Shown here: positions 8,191 through 16,894 of the stretch, piece by piece
Numbering within the stretch: position 1 is the stretch's first letter
How the letters are laid out: every line of letters starts with the position of its first letter
Assembly (NCBI GenBank): GCA_024644875.1
Contig: JAHEGY010000030.1
Location: 1 to 44,257 of the forward strand
Reading direction: 5' to 3'
Origin: Cyclobacteriaceae bacterium
Lineage (GTDB): Bacteria; Bacteroidota; Bacteroidia; Cytophagales; Cyclobacteriaceae
Length of the DNA stretch: 44,257 nt
The notes under the pieces: model-generated
What the model saw: the letters and a program-made list of their open reading frames with translations, nothing else
The model's database searches: none
What the model was told of the DNA's origin: nothing
Position numbers and translations under genes: made by a program

Positions 8191-9522
8191 TTACTCTTCT
8201 ATAATATGAAAAGGTATGTTGGCTACAGCTGAATGGTTGTGCCCATCATTGACATAGACGAACAATCTGAAATTTCCACCCATTTCATTCGGAGATATAA
8301 ACTTTACCAGACTTCCACCTTCCAGTTTTTCCTTGATAACTCCAATAAGAGGTGATGGCTTAGTTTCACCCTGCCCTGCATATGCTCCGAATTTTTTGTT
8401 TTCCGGTACTAGTTCCCACTCTATTGTCAGTTTATCACCATCCGGATCACTTACATGAACCTTTGCCTGATATATGGTGGAGGTCATCAATAGTATATTA
8501 TCCTCCGCATTCAATCCATTAATCTGTAATGAATCGATTACCGGTGTTCTGTTGTCCGGCCACTTGCCAGTCCATTCATAGTGCATTACTTCCACAGGCC
8601 CCTTTTCAGATCCATCATCATGAAACATGTTATACCAGGTATGTGTCCTTTCCTGCCTGTTGCTAGTCCACAGAAAAACGTAAGATCCTATACACCATGG
8701 TTCTGATTTGATTACTTTTTCATAACGCTCTTTATAGACCCCGGCTTTTTCAGTACTGGTCTCTTCTATTACCACGCCCCATTTGGTTCTGGGAACCTGC
8801 CAGTGACCACTTGGTCCCCATTCCGTAACTGCAAAGGGCTTGTTCCAATTGTACTCACGTAACCAGTCAGGAATTTCCCAGATATCAGCATAGGTGTTGA
8901 TACCTAATAGATCGACATCTTTACATCGCTCTACAATATCCTTCATTTTGGTATTATTTCCCCTTCCAACTACCGCCATGGCAGGGTGATTTCCATCATC
9001 GTCATGTATCATCCTTGCAATATCATTGACCGCATCCCACATTTCGAGATTATAATTGTCATTTCCAGGAATATGATCCAACTCATTCCCGATGGCCCAC
9101 ATAAGGAGGGCCGGATGGTTTTTGTATGTCCGGACAATCTCTTCCATCCTGTTGAACTGTTCTTTTACAGCAGTCTTGTTCCCGTAATCAAATCCATTTC
9201 TTTCAGCCTGAACGGGTAGGCCAAACAATACAGTTAAGCCGAGCCGGTGGGCTTCATCCATTACTTCTCCAACATTTTCCCGGTAACCGATCCGGACAGC
9301 ATTTCCACCATATTCAGCCACTTTATCCATATACTTCGTGCCAATAGTTCTGGCTCCTTTAATAAAGGATGGTTCATTATTTATGAACAATTGAAAACCG
9401 TCACCTTCTTTTTTGATTTCAACCTTTAAAGGAGAATCTCCTGAACTATGTTCTTTTGAATTTTCATTACAGGAAAAAAGAAAAATTACTGTCACGAACG
9501 AGATTAAGATAGCTTGTTTCAT
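8191..9522 (-). CDS. GH2-like (TIM-barrel) glycoside hydrolase lipoprotein
   Basis: A 443-residue lipoprotein (lipobox LFSC, Cys 18). Residues about 40-320 form a TIM barrel like the catalytic domain of glycoside hydrolase family 2. WAIGNELDH gives the Asn-Glu pair with acid/base Glu 147, and VTEWGP gives the likely nucleophile Glu 234. The opening strands (FLINNEP-like LFINNEPSFIKGA, then GGNAVRIGY) also fit. The jelly-roll and immunoglobulin-like domains that normally precede a GH2 barrel are absent. A C-terminal beta-sandwich of cadherin/PKD type (about 332-443, with VSDPDGD and VYVNDGH) is present instead. It probably acts on a beta-linked sugar at the cell surface or in the periplasm; specificity cannot be told. 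There is no PUL partner nearby. Confidence 0.8.
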   Translation of the reverse strand: MKQAILISFVTVIFLFSCNENSKEHSSGDSPLKVEIKKEGDGFQLFINNEPSFIKGARTIGTKYMDKVAEYGGNAVRIGYRENVGEVMDEAHRLGLTVLFGLPVQAERNGFDYGNKTAVKEQFNRMEEIVRTYKNHPALLMWAIGNELDHIPGNDNYNLEMWDAVNDIARMIHDDDGNHPAMAVVGRGNNTKMKDIVERCKDVDLLGINTYADIWEIPDWLREYNWNKPFAVTEWGPSGHWQVPRTKWGVVIEETSTEKAGVYKERYEKVIKSEPWCIGSYVFLWTSNRQERTHTWYNMFHDDGSEKGPVEVMHYEWTGKWPDNRTPVIDSLQINGLNAEDNILLMTSTIYQAKVHVSDPDGDKLTIEWELVPENKKFGAYAGQGETKPSPLIGVIKEKLEGGSLVKFISPNEMGGNFRLFVYVNDGHNHSAVANIPFHIIEE

Positions 9523-9894
9523 TATTACAGAATTATACTAAAAAAAATTGCTAATGCAGAATGCACAACAAGATAAGACAAATTTAAGATTTTATTTAAA
9601 ACTTAATATTTAGAATCGAAACTCGATGAAAATCTGATGATTCTTCCAGGTGGATCTGATAGGTTAATCCAGAAACATAATGTAAGAACTAAATGAAAAC
9701 TTACAATACAAAAAAAGGCACTTAAATATTAATATAACTGTAATTGGCGCATAATCGCGCTAATGGCGAAACAGGATCCTTGGAAACGTTGACCCTTTCT
9801 GCTTCTGTGAAAAGACATTTGCCATAAAATTAATACTAAATCCGGTCAGGTAGAACAATAAAAAACCTCCCAGGCTTATCCTGGAAGGTTTCTG
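9523..9894. other. Intergenic region with weak promoter element and one hairpin
   Basis: No gene is seen in these 372 bases. On the minus strand TAAATTTG (9586 to 9579) matches the Bacteroidota -7 consensus TAnnTTTG and could start the GH2-like gene about 50 nt downstream, but I see no good -33 partner. A GC-rich hairpin (ATTGGCGC 9743-9750 / GCGCTAAT 9757-9764, one G-U pair) lies in otherwise AT-rich DNA and has no T-run. The tRNA terminator is at the right edge. Confidence 0.5.
9864..9890 (-). terminator. Intrinsic terminator of tRNA-Ala
   Basis: On the minus strand an 11-bp stem (arms 9880-9890 and 9864-9874, one G-U pair, 5-nt loop) is followed by a run of T residues (9865 to 9860). It begins 5 nt after the tRNA 3' end. 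Confidence 0.85.
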
Positions 9895-9968
9895 TGGAGC
9901 ATAACGGATTCGAACCGTTGACCCCCACGCTGCCAGCGTGGTGCTCTAGCCAGCTGAGCTAATGCCCC
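9895..9968 (-). tRNA. tRNA-Ala (anticodon GGC)
   Basis: A 74-nt cloverleaf on the minus strand. The acceptor arms GGGGCAT / ATGCTCC contain the G3-U70 wobble pair that is the alanine identity element. The D stem is GCTC / GAGC. The anticodon stem is CCACG / CGTGG with loop CTGGCAG, giving anticodon GGC, which reads GCC codons. The T arm is AACGG-TTCGAAT-CCGTT. The discriminator base is A; CCA is not encoded (the next bases are CAG). It is a single tRNA gene between two minus-strand lipoprotein genes, with its own promoter and terminator. Confidence 0.97.
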
Positions 9969-9982
9969 AAACAACACACGTG

Positions 9983-10013
9983 CAAAGATATTTCAAATTC
10001 CGGAGATTTAAAA
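9983..10013 (-). promoter_or_regulatory. Predicted promoter of tRNA-Ala
   Basis: TATCTTTG on the minus strand (9990 to 9983) is an exact TAnnTTTG -7 element, placing the start about 8 nt before the mature tRNA. At the -33 position, 19 nt upstream, is TTTT (10013 to 10010) rather than TTTG. The element overlaps the end of the NlpC/P60 gene. Confidence 0.55.
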
Positions 10014-10481
10014 CTTAGGCCGGCGTGCTTTCACAAATAATTTCTGATAATAATCCACAAAAAATTCTGTCTCTACTACCCCAAGTTTGGTGGAAGCATG
10101 TATAAAAGTCACCGAATTTCTTCCTTTTACCTGAGTTACAAGACCAACATGTGTGATCTTCCTTCTCCATTTTTTGCTTGAGAAAAATATCAAGTCTCCC
10201 TTCTGAAGTTCATTCTTCCCAACCGCCTTCCCATATTTTGACTGCTCCTTGGAGGTTCTGGGAATGCTTTCACCGGCAGACTCAAAAGACCTGACCAGCA
10301 ATCCGGAACAATCCATTCCGGTACGATTCATCCCTCCATACCTGTATGGTGTACCCGTATAGGATCTGGCTTCCATAATGACCCTGTTGATTTTCTGAGT
10401 CCTGGCCTTTTTTGATGAAGAACAGCTGAAAATGAACAAAGCCAGAACAATCAATACACTATGACCAATAAACTTCTTCAT
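10008..10481 (-). CDS. NlpC/P60 family lipoprotein (cell-wall endopeptidase)
   Basis: A 157-residue lipoprotein starting at ATG 10481; a TTG at 10496 would add five residues ahead of a clear signal peptide and is less likely. The lipobox is FIFSC (Cys 20). The NlpC/P60 papain-like domain covers about residues 33-150: GTPYRYGG, then MDCSGL with catalytic Cys 58, then ITHVGLV with His 111, then FIHAS with His 128. Members cut peptide cross-bridges of peptidoglycan, typically gamma-D-Glu-meso-DAP bonds, and Spr/MepS-like ones help wall growth. It is a compact single-domain form with no binding domain. It is divergent from asnB, with 79 nt between them. Confidence 0.9.
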   Translation of the reverse strand: MKKFIGHSVLIVLALFIFSCSSSKKARTQKINRVIMEARSYTGTPYRYGGMNRTGMDCSGLLVRSFESAGESIPRTSKEQSKYGKAVGKNELQKGDLIFFSSKKWRRKITHVGLVTQVKGRNSVTFIHASTKLGVVETEFFVDYYQKLFVKARRPKF

Positions 10482-10560
10482 AGGTTTCAGCCTCAATTAT
10501 GCACATAATTTTTAAATAATACGTAAAATTGGTCTCGAATATTAACTTATGATATAATTC

Positions 10561-12462
10561 ATGTGTGGTATCACAGGTATATATGCCTTTAATGAAGCAG
10601 GAAGATTCCATTTGATCAACCTTCAGAGGGCTGTGGATGTATTAGAACACCGGGGTCCTGATACACAAGGCACATTTATTGAAGACAGGATCGGGCTTGG
10701 GCACAGACGGCTTTCAGTTATTGATATCAGCCCAAAAGGAAATCAACCCATGAAAGATCCATCAGGTCGATATACACTAGTGTTCAATGGTGAGATTTAC
10801 AATTACCTGGAATTGAGGAAGATCCTGGAAGAAAGGCACCAGGTACAATTCAGATCCGAATCGGATACAGAAGTTTTACTTTATGCCTATATCATTTATG
10901 GGGAAAAATGCCTTCAGATGCTGAATGGTTTTTTTGCTTTTGGAATTTATGATAAATCTGAAAATGAATTTTTTATCGCCCGGGACAGGTTCGGGATAAA
11001 ACCATTATACTATTACCTGGATGAGGACAAATTCCTTTTTGCCTCAGAAATGCGTTCGATCCTAGCGTATGGGATCCAGAAATCCATCCATGTGGAAAGC
11101 CTGGTTATATACCTTCAACTCAATTATATTCCGGCCCCGCTGTCAATCCTGAAAGGCGTTTCTAAACTTCTGCCCGGTCATTCTATCAGGATCAGGAATA
11201 AAGAAATAAGGATATCAAAATTTTATGAGCTGGAAAAAGAGATATATGAACCAGTTACTCTTAACAGCGGTACAATTAAGGAGATGCTCCTGGAGAAACT
11301 TGAGGAATCAGTAAAAAAAAGACTGGTTTCAGATGTTCCGCTTGGAGTTTTTCTTAGCGGAGGAATAGATTCATCGATCATTACCGCCCTTGCCTCGAGG
11401 CATCAGGGAAATCTTCGCACTTTTTCAATCGGATATAAAAACTCAAAATTCTTCGATGAGAAAAAATATGCCCACCAGGTGGCGATGCATTTTAAAACCG
11501 ATCATACTACTTTTGATATAACAAATGAAGATCTGCTCGATCATCTTCCTGAGATTCTGGATCATTTTGATGAACCATTTGCAGACTCATCTGCAATCCC
11601 AGTAAATCTTCTGAGCAAATTAACCAAAGAAAATGTAACTGTTGCACTCTCCGGCGATGGAGCTGATGAGATCTTTACCGGTTATAATAAACACATGGCT
11701 TTTGTAAATGCAAAAGAAAGTAACCTGGTAAATCAAATGATTAAGGCACTGCATCCGTTCTGGAAGTTTTTGCCTAAATCCAGGAACAACCACATGTCCA
11801 ACCGTATCAGGCAATTGGACAGATACGCCAGGGGATTGAAACTTCCTCCGGATGAGCGTTACTGGCTCTGGGCTTCTTTCCTGGATGAACAAAAAGCCCT
11901 ATCCTGTTTCACAAAAGGTTTCCTGGAGGATTACAATGGTCAGAAAATAAATGAAATTATACATTTGATGACTTCCCACCTAAAATATGATGCCTCCATA
12001 AATGACATCCTTATGGCGGATACCCGGTTGGTATTGCCCAATGATATGCTGTATAAGATTGACTTAATGAGTATGGCCCATGGTCTTGAAGTGAGGGTAC
12101 CTTTCCTGGACCATAACCTGGTGGAATTCGCTATGACAATTCCCGAAAAATTTAAGATCAATTCACATGAGCAGAAAATTATCCTTCGGGAGATATTGAA
12201 GGACCTGCTTCCGGGGAAATTACATCGAAGGCCAAAGCATGGATTTGAGGTTCCCTTGCTAAACTGGTTCAGGAAAGACTTGAAAAACCTGATAAAAAGA
12301 GATCTGCTGGCTGACCATTTTATCGAGGACCAGGGCATTTTTGATTCAGGAGCCATTAGGAAATTAAAGAAAAGATTGTATTCACCAAATCCAGGCGATG
12401 CACATGCACATATCTGGGCATTAATTGTTTTCCAATCCTGGTGGAAGAAATATTTAGGATAG
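10561..12462 (+). CDS. asnB: Asparagine synthetase, glutamine-hydrolysing
   Basis: A 633-residue cytoplasmic enzyme making asparagine from aspartate, ATP and glutamine. The N-terminal Ntn glutaminase domain (about 2-215) starts MCGITG, with Cys 2 as nucleophile after Met removal, and has HRRLSVID and NGEIYN. The synthetase domain (about 235-600) has the pyrophosphate loop LSGGIDSS near 263-270 and ALSGDGADE near residue 362. Length is typical of AsnB. It is followed 63 nt later by the FAD/Fe-S dehydrogenase on the same strand. No linked amino-acid or surface-polysaccharide genes are present, so plain asparagine synthesis is the best reading; related AsnB-like enzymes can amidate other substrates. 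Confidence 0.93.
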   Translation: MCGITGIYAFNEAGRFHLINLQRAVDVLEHRGPDTQGTFIEDRIGLGHRRLSVIDISPKGNQPMKDPSGRYTLVFNGEIYNYLELRKILEERHQVQFRSESDTEVLLYAYIIYGEKCLQMLNGFFAFGIYDKSENEFFIARDRFGIKPLYYYLDEDKFLFASEMRSILAYGIQKSIHVESLVIYLQLNYIPAPLSILKGVSKLLPGHSIRIRNKEIRISKFYELEKEIYEPVTLNSGTIKEMLLEKLEESVKKRLVSDVPLGVFLSGGIDSSIITALASRHQGNLRTFSIGYKNSKFFDEKKYAHQVAMHFKTDHTTFDITNEDLLDHLPEILDHFDEPFADSSAIPVNLLSKLTKENVTVALSGDGADEIFTGYNKHMAFVNAKESNLVNQMIKALHPFWKFLPKSRNNHMSNRIRQLDRYARGLKLPPDERYWLWASFLDEQKALSCFTKGFLEDYNGQKINEIIHLMTSHLKYDASINDILMADTRLVLPNDMLYKIDLMSMAHGLEVRVPFLDHNLVEFAMTIPEKFKINSHEQKIILREILKDLLPGKLHRRPKHGFEVPLLNWFRKDLKNLIKRDLLADHFIEDQGIFDSGAIRKLKKRLYSPNPGDAHAHIWALIVFQSWWKKYLG

Positions 12463-12525
12463 GGTAAGGACAAGCTATTGGCCTTTATCGTATATTTGAA
12501 CCGGGGAAATAAATTTTTTATTCTT

Positions 12526-15483
12526 GTGTTGAAGAAAGAATTATTTGCTGACCTGGACAAATCAATTCAGGGGGATGTTTTTACAGATGATAAACTGAAA
12601 GCATTGTATGCTACCGATGCTTCAGCTTATCGTGAAATCCCTTCTGCAGTTGTCATTCCTAGAGACAAATCTGATTTAACGCGGATTATCAGTTTTGCAC
12701 GTGACCATAAGACCTCACTGATACCCCGAACTGCCGGGACTTCTCTGGCTGGGCAGGTGGTCGGACCAGGCATTGTAGTTGATGTATCCAAACAAATGAA
12801 CAAGATACTGGAATTCAATGAAAAGGAAAGATGGGTAAGCGTAGAACCCGGAGTAATTAGGGATGATCTGAACGTCTTTCTGAAAAAATATGGCCTGTTC
12901 TTTAGCCCTGAAACATCAACGGCTAACCGGGCTATGATCGGTGGTATGGTCGGGAATAATTCATGCGGATCTAACTCAGTGGTCTATAAAAGTACCCGTG
13001 AGCACTTGATATCGCTTAAAATGATCCTTGCCGACGGAGAAGAAGTTGAATTTAAAGAACTATCCCTTACAGAATTTGAAGACAAAGTTTCAGGTTTGAC
13101 CTGCACCTCAAAACTTGAACAGAATATTTATTCAACCATAAATGATATTCTTACTGACAAGGAAAATCAGAAGGAAATAATATCCTGGTTTCCAAAACCC
13201 TCCGTAACCCGGAGAAATACAGGATATGCTATTGACCTTTTGATGCGTATGGAGCCATTTTCCGGCAAAGGAGAAAAATTCAATATGTGCAAACTGGTAG
13301 CCGGTTCAGAAGGTACCCTGGGATTTATCACAGAAATTAAACTGGATATTGATCCTTTACCTCCCAAGCACAATGCTTTGATCTGTATTCATTTTGAATC
13401 CCTGTATGAATCACTGGAAGCAAACCTGATAGCATTGAAATATCATCCATATGCCAGTGAATTGATCGATCATTATATTCTTGAATGCACCAAGGAAAAT
13501 ATTGCCCAAAGTAAAAACCGTTTCTTTATCCAGGGAGATCCCAAGGCCCTCTTAATTGTAGAGATAGCGAAGAATAATCCAGATGATCTCGATAAGACCG
13601 TAAAAAAATTAATCGCAGAGCTTAAAGCCAATAAATACGGCTATCATTACCCGGTATTGAGGGGCCATGATATTGGGAAGATCTGGTCCCTGAGAAAGGC
13701 TGGTCTTGGTCTGCTATCCAATATACCCGGGGATGCGAAGCCTGTTCCGGTTGTTGAAGATACCGCTGTGGATGTAAACGATTTGCCGGCATATATCCGG
13801 GAATTTAATGACAATCTAAAAAAGCATAACCTTTATTGCGTCCATTATGCTCATGCCGGATCCGGAGAGCTGCATCTCAGACCAATAATAGATCTGAAGA
13901 CATCAGAAGGTCAGCAATTATTCAAAACCGTTCTCAGTGAAGTTGCCAGGTTGGTCAAGAAATACGGCGGATCCCTGAGTGGTGAACATGGTGATGGGCG
14001 ACTGAGAGGGGAGTTTATCCCGTTTATGATTGGGGAGAAAAATTATGCACTCCTTGAAAAGATCAAATTCAGCTGGGACCCGGATAATATTTTTAATCCC
14101 GGCAAGATCGTTCGCACTCCATCTATGAATACATTTTTACGGTATGAGGCTGACCAGAAAACAAGAAAGGTCAATACATATTTTAACTTCTCTAAAACCC
14201 AGGGAATACTAAGAGCCGCCGAAATGTGCAATGGATCTGGTGATTGCAGAAAGACGGTCCTTTCGGGAGGCACAATGTGTCCGAGTTATATGGTAACCAG
14301 AAATGAATATGACACGACCAGGGCCAGAGCGAATATTTTACGGGAGTATCTGACACATTCACCAAAAAAGAATCCTTTTGATCATACAGAAATTAAGGAG
14401 GTGCTTGACCTTTGTCTTTCGTGTAAGGGATGTAAATCAGAATGCCCTTCAAACGTGGACATGGCCAGGCTGAAAGCAGAATTTCTTCAAAATTACTATG
14501 ACTCGAATGGCATTCCTCTAAGGTCCTGGCTGATTGGTCACATCAACAAGATCAATGCAATCGGGATACATATTTCCGGTATATACAATTTCTTTGTTAC
14601 CAATAATATTTTCAGTTCCCTCTTTAAGAAGTTATCTGGTTTTGCCATAAAACGGTCTTTCCCAAGGCTAAATAAGCAAAGCCTGAGAAAATGGATTAAA
14701 AAGAATCCAGGCCGGTTACTTCCTGATCCTGAAAATCAACAAGGGTCAGTTTACCTGTTTGTGGATGAATTCACTAATTATACTGATGTTGATCTTGGTA
14801 TTTCCACGATATTGCTCCTGGCGCAACTGGGTTATGAAGTAAAAGTTATAGCACATCCTGAGAGTGGGCGGGCCTTCCTCTCAAAAGGCCTGGTCAAAAA
14901 AGCGAAAAAATTTGCTGAACAAAATATTAATGTATTCTCGGGTCTAGTCAGTCAAAAACATCCATTGGTCGGGATCGAGCCTTCTGCTATTCTTAGTTTC
15001 AGGGATGAATATCCTGATCTTGTATCAGAGGAACTCAGACAAAAAGCCAGAGAATTATCCGGTAATGCATACACTATTGAAGAGTTTCTTGCGCACGCTT
15101 TGGAAGGCGGTGATATAGTGGATAAAGACTTTACAACTGAGCCGAAGGACATTTATTATCATGCCCACTGTCACCAGAAATCCTTATCATCGTTTGAATT
15201 TACAGAAAAGATCCTGTCACTCCCTGAGAATTTTAAAGTTCACGAGATCCCATCGGGATGTTGTGGCATGGCCGGATCATTTGGCTTTGAAAAAGAGCAT
15301 TACCAGTTATCTATGGATATTGGAGAACTGGTTTTATTTCCCACAATAAGAGATATTAATGAGAAGTCCCTCATAGCTGCCGCAGGTACGAGTTGCCGTC
15401 ATCAGATCCGGGATGGAACGGGTCGTAAGGCATTGCACCCGGTTGAGATTTTATGGAAGGCCCATATTATAAACAATGGATAG
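12526..15483 (+). CDS. FAD-linked / Fe-S D-2-hydroxyacid dehydrogenase (YdiJ-like GlcD-GlcF fusion)
   Basis: A fusion of about 985 residues. The N-terminal half is a FAD-binding PCMH domain with its C-terminal oxidase cap (PRTAGTSLAGQ near the start, SGEHGDGRLRGEFI near residue 485). The C-terminal half has a two-cluster ferredoxin segment (Cys motifs near 566-590 and CLSCKGCKSECPSNVD near 628) and two cysteine-rich CCG motifs (HCHQKS near 879 and SGCCGMAG near 908). This is the architecture of E. coli YdiJ, a D-2-hydroxyglutarate dehydrogenase, and of GlcD/GlcF or D-lactate dehydrogenases. It oxidises a D-2-hydroxyacid and passes electrons to a carrier or quinone. No ATG fits the family N-terminus. 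GTG 12526 or TTG 12529 gives the expected LKKELF start; TTG 12478 would add 16 odd residues. It overlaps the next gene by 8 nt. Confidence 0.87.
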   Translation: MLKKELFADLDKSIQGDVFTDDKLKALYATDASAYREIPSAVVIPRDKSDLTRIISFARDHKTSLIPRTAGTSLAGQVVGPGIVVDVSKQMNKILEFNEKERWVSVEPGVIRDDLNVFLKKYGLFFSPETSTANRAMIGGMVGNNSCGSNSVVYKSTREHLISLKMILADGEEVEFKELSLTEFEDKVSGLTCTSKLEQNIYSTINDILTDKENQKEIISWFPKPSVTRRNTGYAIDLLMRMEPFSGKGEKFNMCKLVAGSEGTLGFITEIKLDIDPLPPKHNALICIHFESLYESLEANLIALKYHPYASELIDHYILECTKENIAQSKNRFFIQGDPKALLIVEIAKNNPDDLDKTVKKLIAELKANKYGYHYPVLRGHDIGKIWSLRKAGLGLLSNIPGDAKPVPVVEDTAVDVNDLPAYIREFNDNLKKHNLYCVHYAHAGSGELHLRPIIDLKTSEGQQLFKTVLSEVARLVKKYGGSLSGEHGDGRLRGEFIPFMIGEKNYALLEKIKFSWDPDNIFNPGKIVRTPSMNTFLRYEADQKTRKVNTYFNFSKTQGILRAAEMCNGSGDCRKTVLSGGTMCPSYMVTRNEYDTTRARANILREYLTHSPKKNPFDHTEIKEVLDLCLSCKGCKSECPSNVDMARLKAEFLQNYYDSNGIPLRSWLIGHINKINAIGIHISGIYNFFVTNNIFSSLFKKLSGFAIKRSFPRLNKQSLRKWIKKNPGRLLPDPENQQGSVYLFVDEFTNYTDVDLGISTILLLAQLGYEVKVIAHPESGRAFLSKGLVKKAKKFAEQNINVFSGLVSQKHPLVGIEPSAILSFRDEYPDLVSEELRQKARELSGNAYTIEEFLAHALEGGDIVDKDFTTEPKDIYYHAHCHQKSLSSFEFTEKILSLPENFKVHEIPSGCCGMAGSFGFEKEHYQLSMDIGELVLFPTIRDINEKSLIAAAGTSCRHQIRDGTGRKALHPVEILWKAHIINNG

Positions 15484-16444
15484 ATTCAGGTTTCCGTGGG
15501 GTGATGAAAGGCGCTATAATGCCAATTCAAATCGCATCAAAGAAAAATATGGTGGCAGAATACAGAAAGTATCAGTAAACGCCGGTTTTACTTGTCCGAA
15601 CCGTGATGGTACCAAAGGAATTGGGGGATGCGTCTATTGTAATAACCAGAGCTTTACGCCTTCTTATTGTGTTGATGTGGAAGACATAAAAGGACAGATT
15701 GACAAAGGGATCAAGTTCCTTGAGAAACGCTATAAAAGTCCCAAATTTTATGCAGCCTATTTTCAGTCTTTCTCAAATACCTACAAACCACTAAAAGAGC
15801 TAAGATCAATATATTCTGTTGCGCTGAAACATGAGAGGCTCTCTGGCCTGGTGGTGTCTACCCGACCTGATTGTGTGGATGATAATGTTCTGGATTATCT
15901 CGCAGAACTATCCAGGGACTATTATGTGTCTATTGAGTTAGGTATTGAATCTTGTTATGATGACACCCTTCAGTGGATTAACAGAGGGCATACTTTTAAT
16001 GATACGAAGAGGGCTATCAATATGACCGCTGAAAGAGGACTGGAAGTTACCGGTCATCTATTATTTGGATTACCCGGGGAGTCGCGGGAAGATATGCTCA
16101 ACCAGGCAGATATATTATCAAAACTGCCCCTGAATGCTTTAAAACTACATCACCTTCAAATCATGAAGAATACTAAGCTTGCCGGGTTATACCTGGAAAC
16201 TCCAGCGATGTTTTCTCTATTCTCAATGGAGGAATATATCGAATTCATAATTCGATTTTTAGAAAAAATGAATCCTGATATTGCTATAGAACGAATGGTA
16301 AGTGAGGCACCTCCCGCACATCTCGTCAATCCGGGTTGGGGTAATAAAAGGGCTGACTGGGTGCAAAAAAAAATTGAAAGCGTTATGGAAGAAAAAGATA
16401 CGTGGCAAGGCAAACAGTTTAAAAAATCCCAAAAGTTCCTATAA
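15476..16444 (+). CDS. TIGR01212-family radical SAM protein (YhcC-like)
   Basis: A 322-residue radical SAM enzyme. The cluster-binding cysteines are Cys 40, Cys 52 and Cys 55 (FTCPNRDG ... GGCVYC), the spaced pattern of the YhcC/Elp3-like group. The barrel carries STRPDCVDD, then SIELGIES, then a GHLLFGLPGE strand, all typical of TIGR01212. The reaction is not established for this family. The ATG at 15476 overlaps the end of the upstream dehydrogenase gene by 8 nt, so the two are translated from one message. A functional link between them is not obvious. Confidence 0.9.
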   Translation: MDRFRFPWGDERRYNANSNRIKEKYGGRIQKVSVNAGFTCPNRDGTKGIGGCVYCNNQSFTPSYCVDVEDIKGQIDKGIKFLEKRYKSPKFYAAYFQSFSNTYKPLKELRSIYSVALKHERLSGLVVSTRPDCVDDNVLDYLAELSRDYYVSIELGIESCYDDTLQWINRGHTFNDTKRAINMTAERGLEVTGHLLFGLPGESREDMLNQADILSKLPLNALKLHHLQIMKNTKLAGLYLETPAMFSLFSMEEYIEFIIRFLEKMNPDIAIERMVSEAPPAHLVNPGWGNKRADWVQKKIESVMEEKDTWQGKQFKKSQKFL

Positions 16445-16894
16445 CATTAAAAAATCCACGAACTATCACCAAACGCTTTCAATCTAAATGTTGATAACCA
16501 CCGCTCTCCCACTTCCTTCCTTTCCTGGCAATTATCAGTTATCAAATTATCTAAAGCAAAAAATCTTTAATTTCTAAAGGCTAAAGATATTGAACCACTA
16601 AACCAAACAACGAGATAAAGATAGTGTATATATGACAATTATTAATCCAACAAATATCATGACAAAATATGATATTTGTCATGTATTATAAATATGTCAT
16701 TTATGGCTTAAATATTTACAAATAATTGAAAAACATTACCCTTGGTCCACGATTTTATTAACAAACAGAAATACTAGTTATTTGAATATATGGTCAAATA
16801 TCAAAGTTTATCAATTAAGATTTGAGGATAAAATCCATTAACACACACTATGAGAAAATGTGCACCTCTTGCTACAGGTTGAAAAATAATCTGT
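16445..16894. other. 450-bp AT-rich convergent intergenic region
   Basis: Both flanking genes end here (YhcC-like from the left, aldose epimerase from the right). I see no open reading frame of quality, no RNA gene and no convincing intrinsic terminator. The only structure is the cluster of ATGACA repeats at 16632-16700, listed separately. Confidence 0.6.
16632..16700. repeat. Cluster of four ATGACA hexamers with an inverted repeat
   Basis: ATGACA occurs at 16632-16637 and 16659-16664 on the plus strand and as TGTCAT at 16677-16682 and 16695-16700. The middle two extend to a perfect 8-bp inverted repeat, ATGACAAA (16659-16666) / TTTGTCAT (16675-16682), with an 8-nt spacer. The last two hexamers are exactly 18 nt apart. 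No promoter is nearby. It could be a protein-binding site or chance in AT-rich DNA. Confidence 0.5.

Noticed and set aside
9895-9968. tRNA-Ala as an integration site for a mobile element
   Set aside because: No duplicated tRNA 3' end, integrase or phage gene is found on either side.
12491-12498. TATATTTG as a promoter for the FAD/Fe-S dehydrogenase
   Set aside because: It matches TAnnTTTG but has no -33 partner at proper spacing, and the gene probably shares transcripts with asnB only 63 nt upstream.
11940-12560. 206-residue open frame on the minus strand
   Set aside because: Lies antisense to asnB, whose sequence is clearly conserved; it has no recognisable domain and is a reading-frame shadow.
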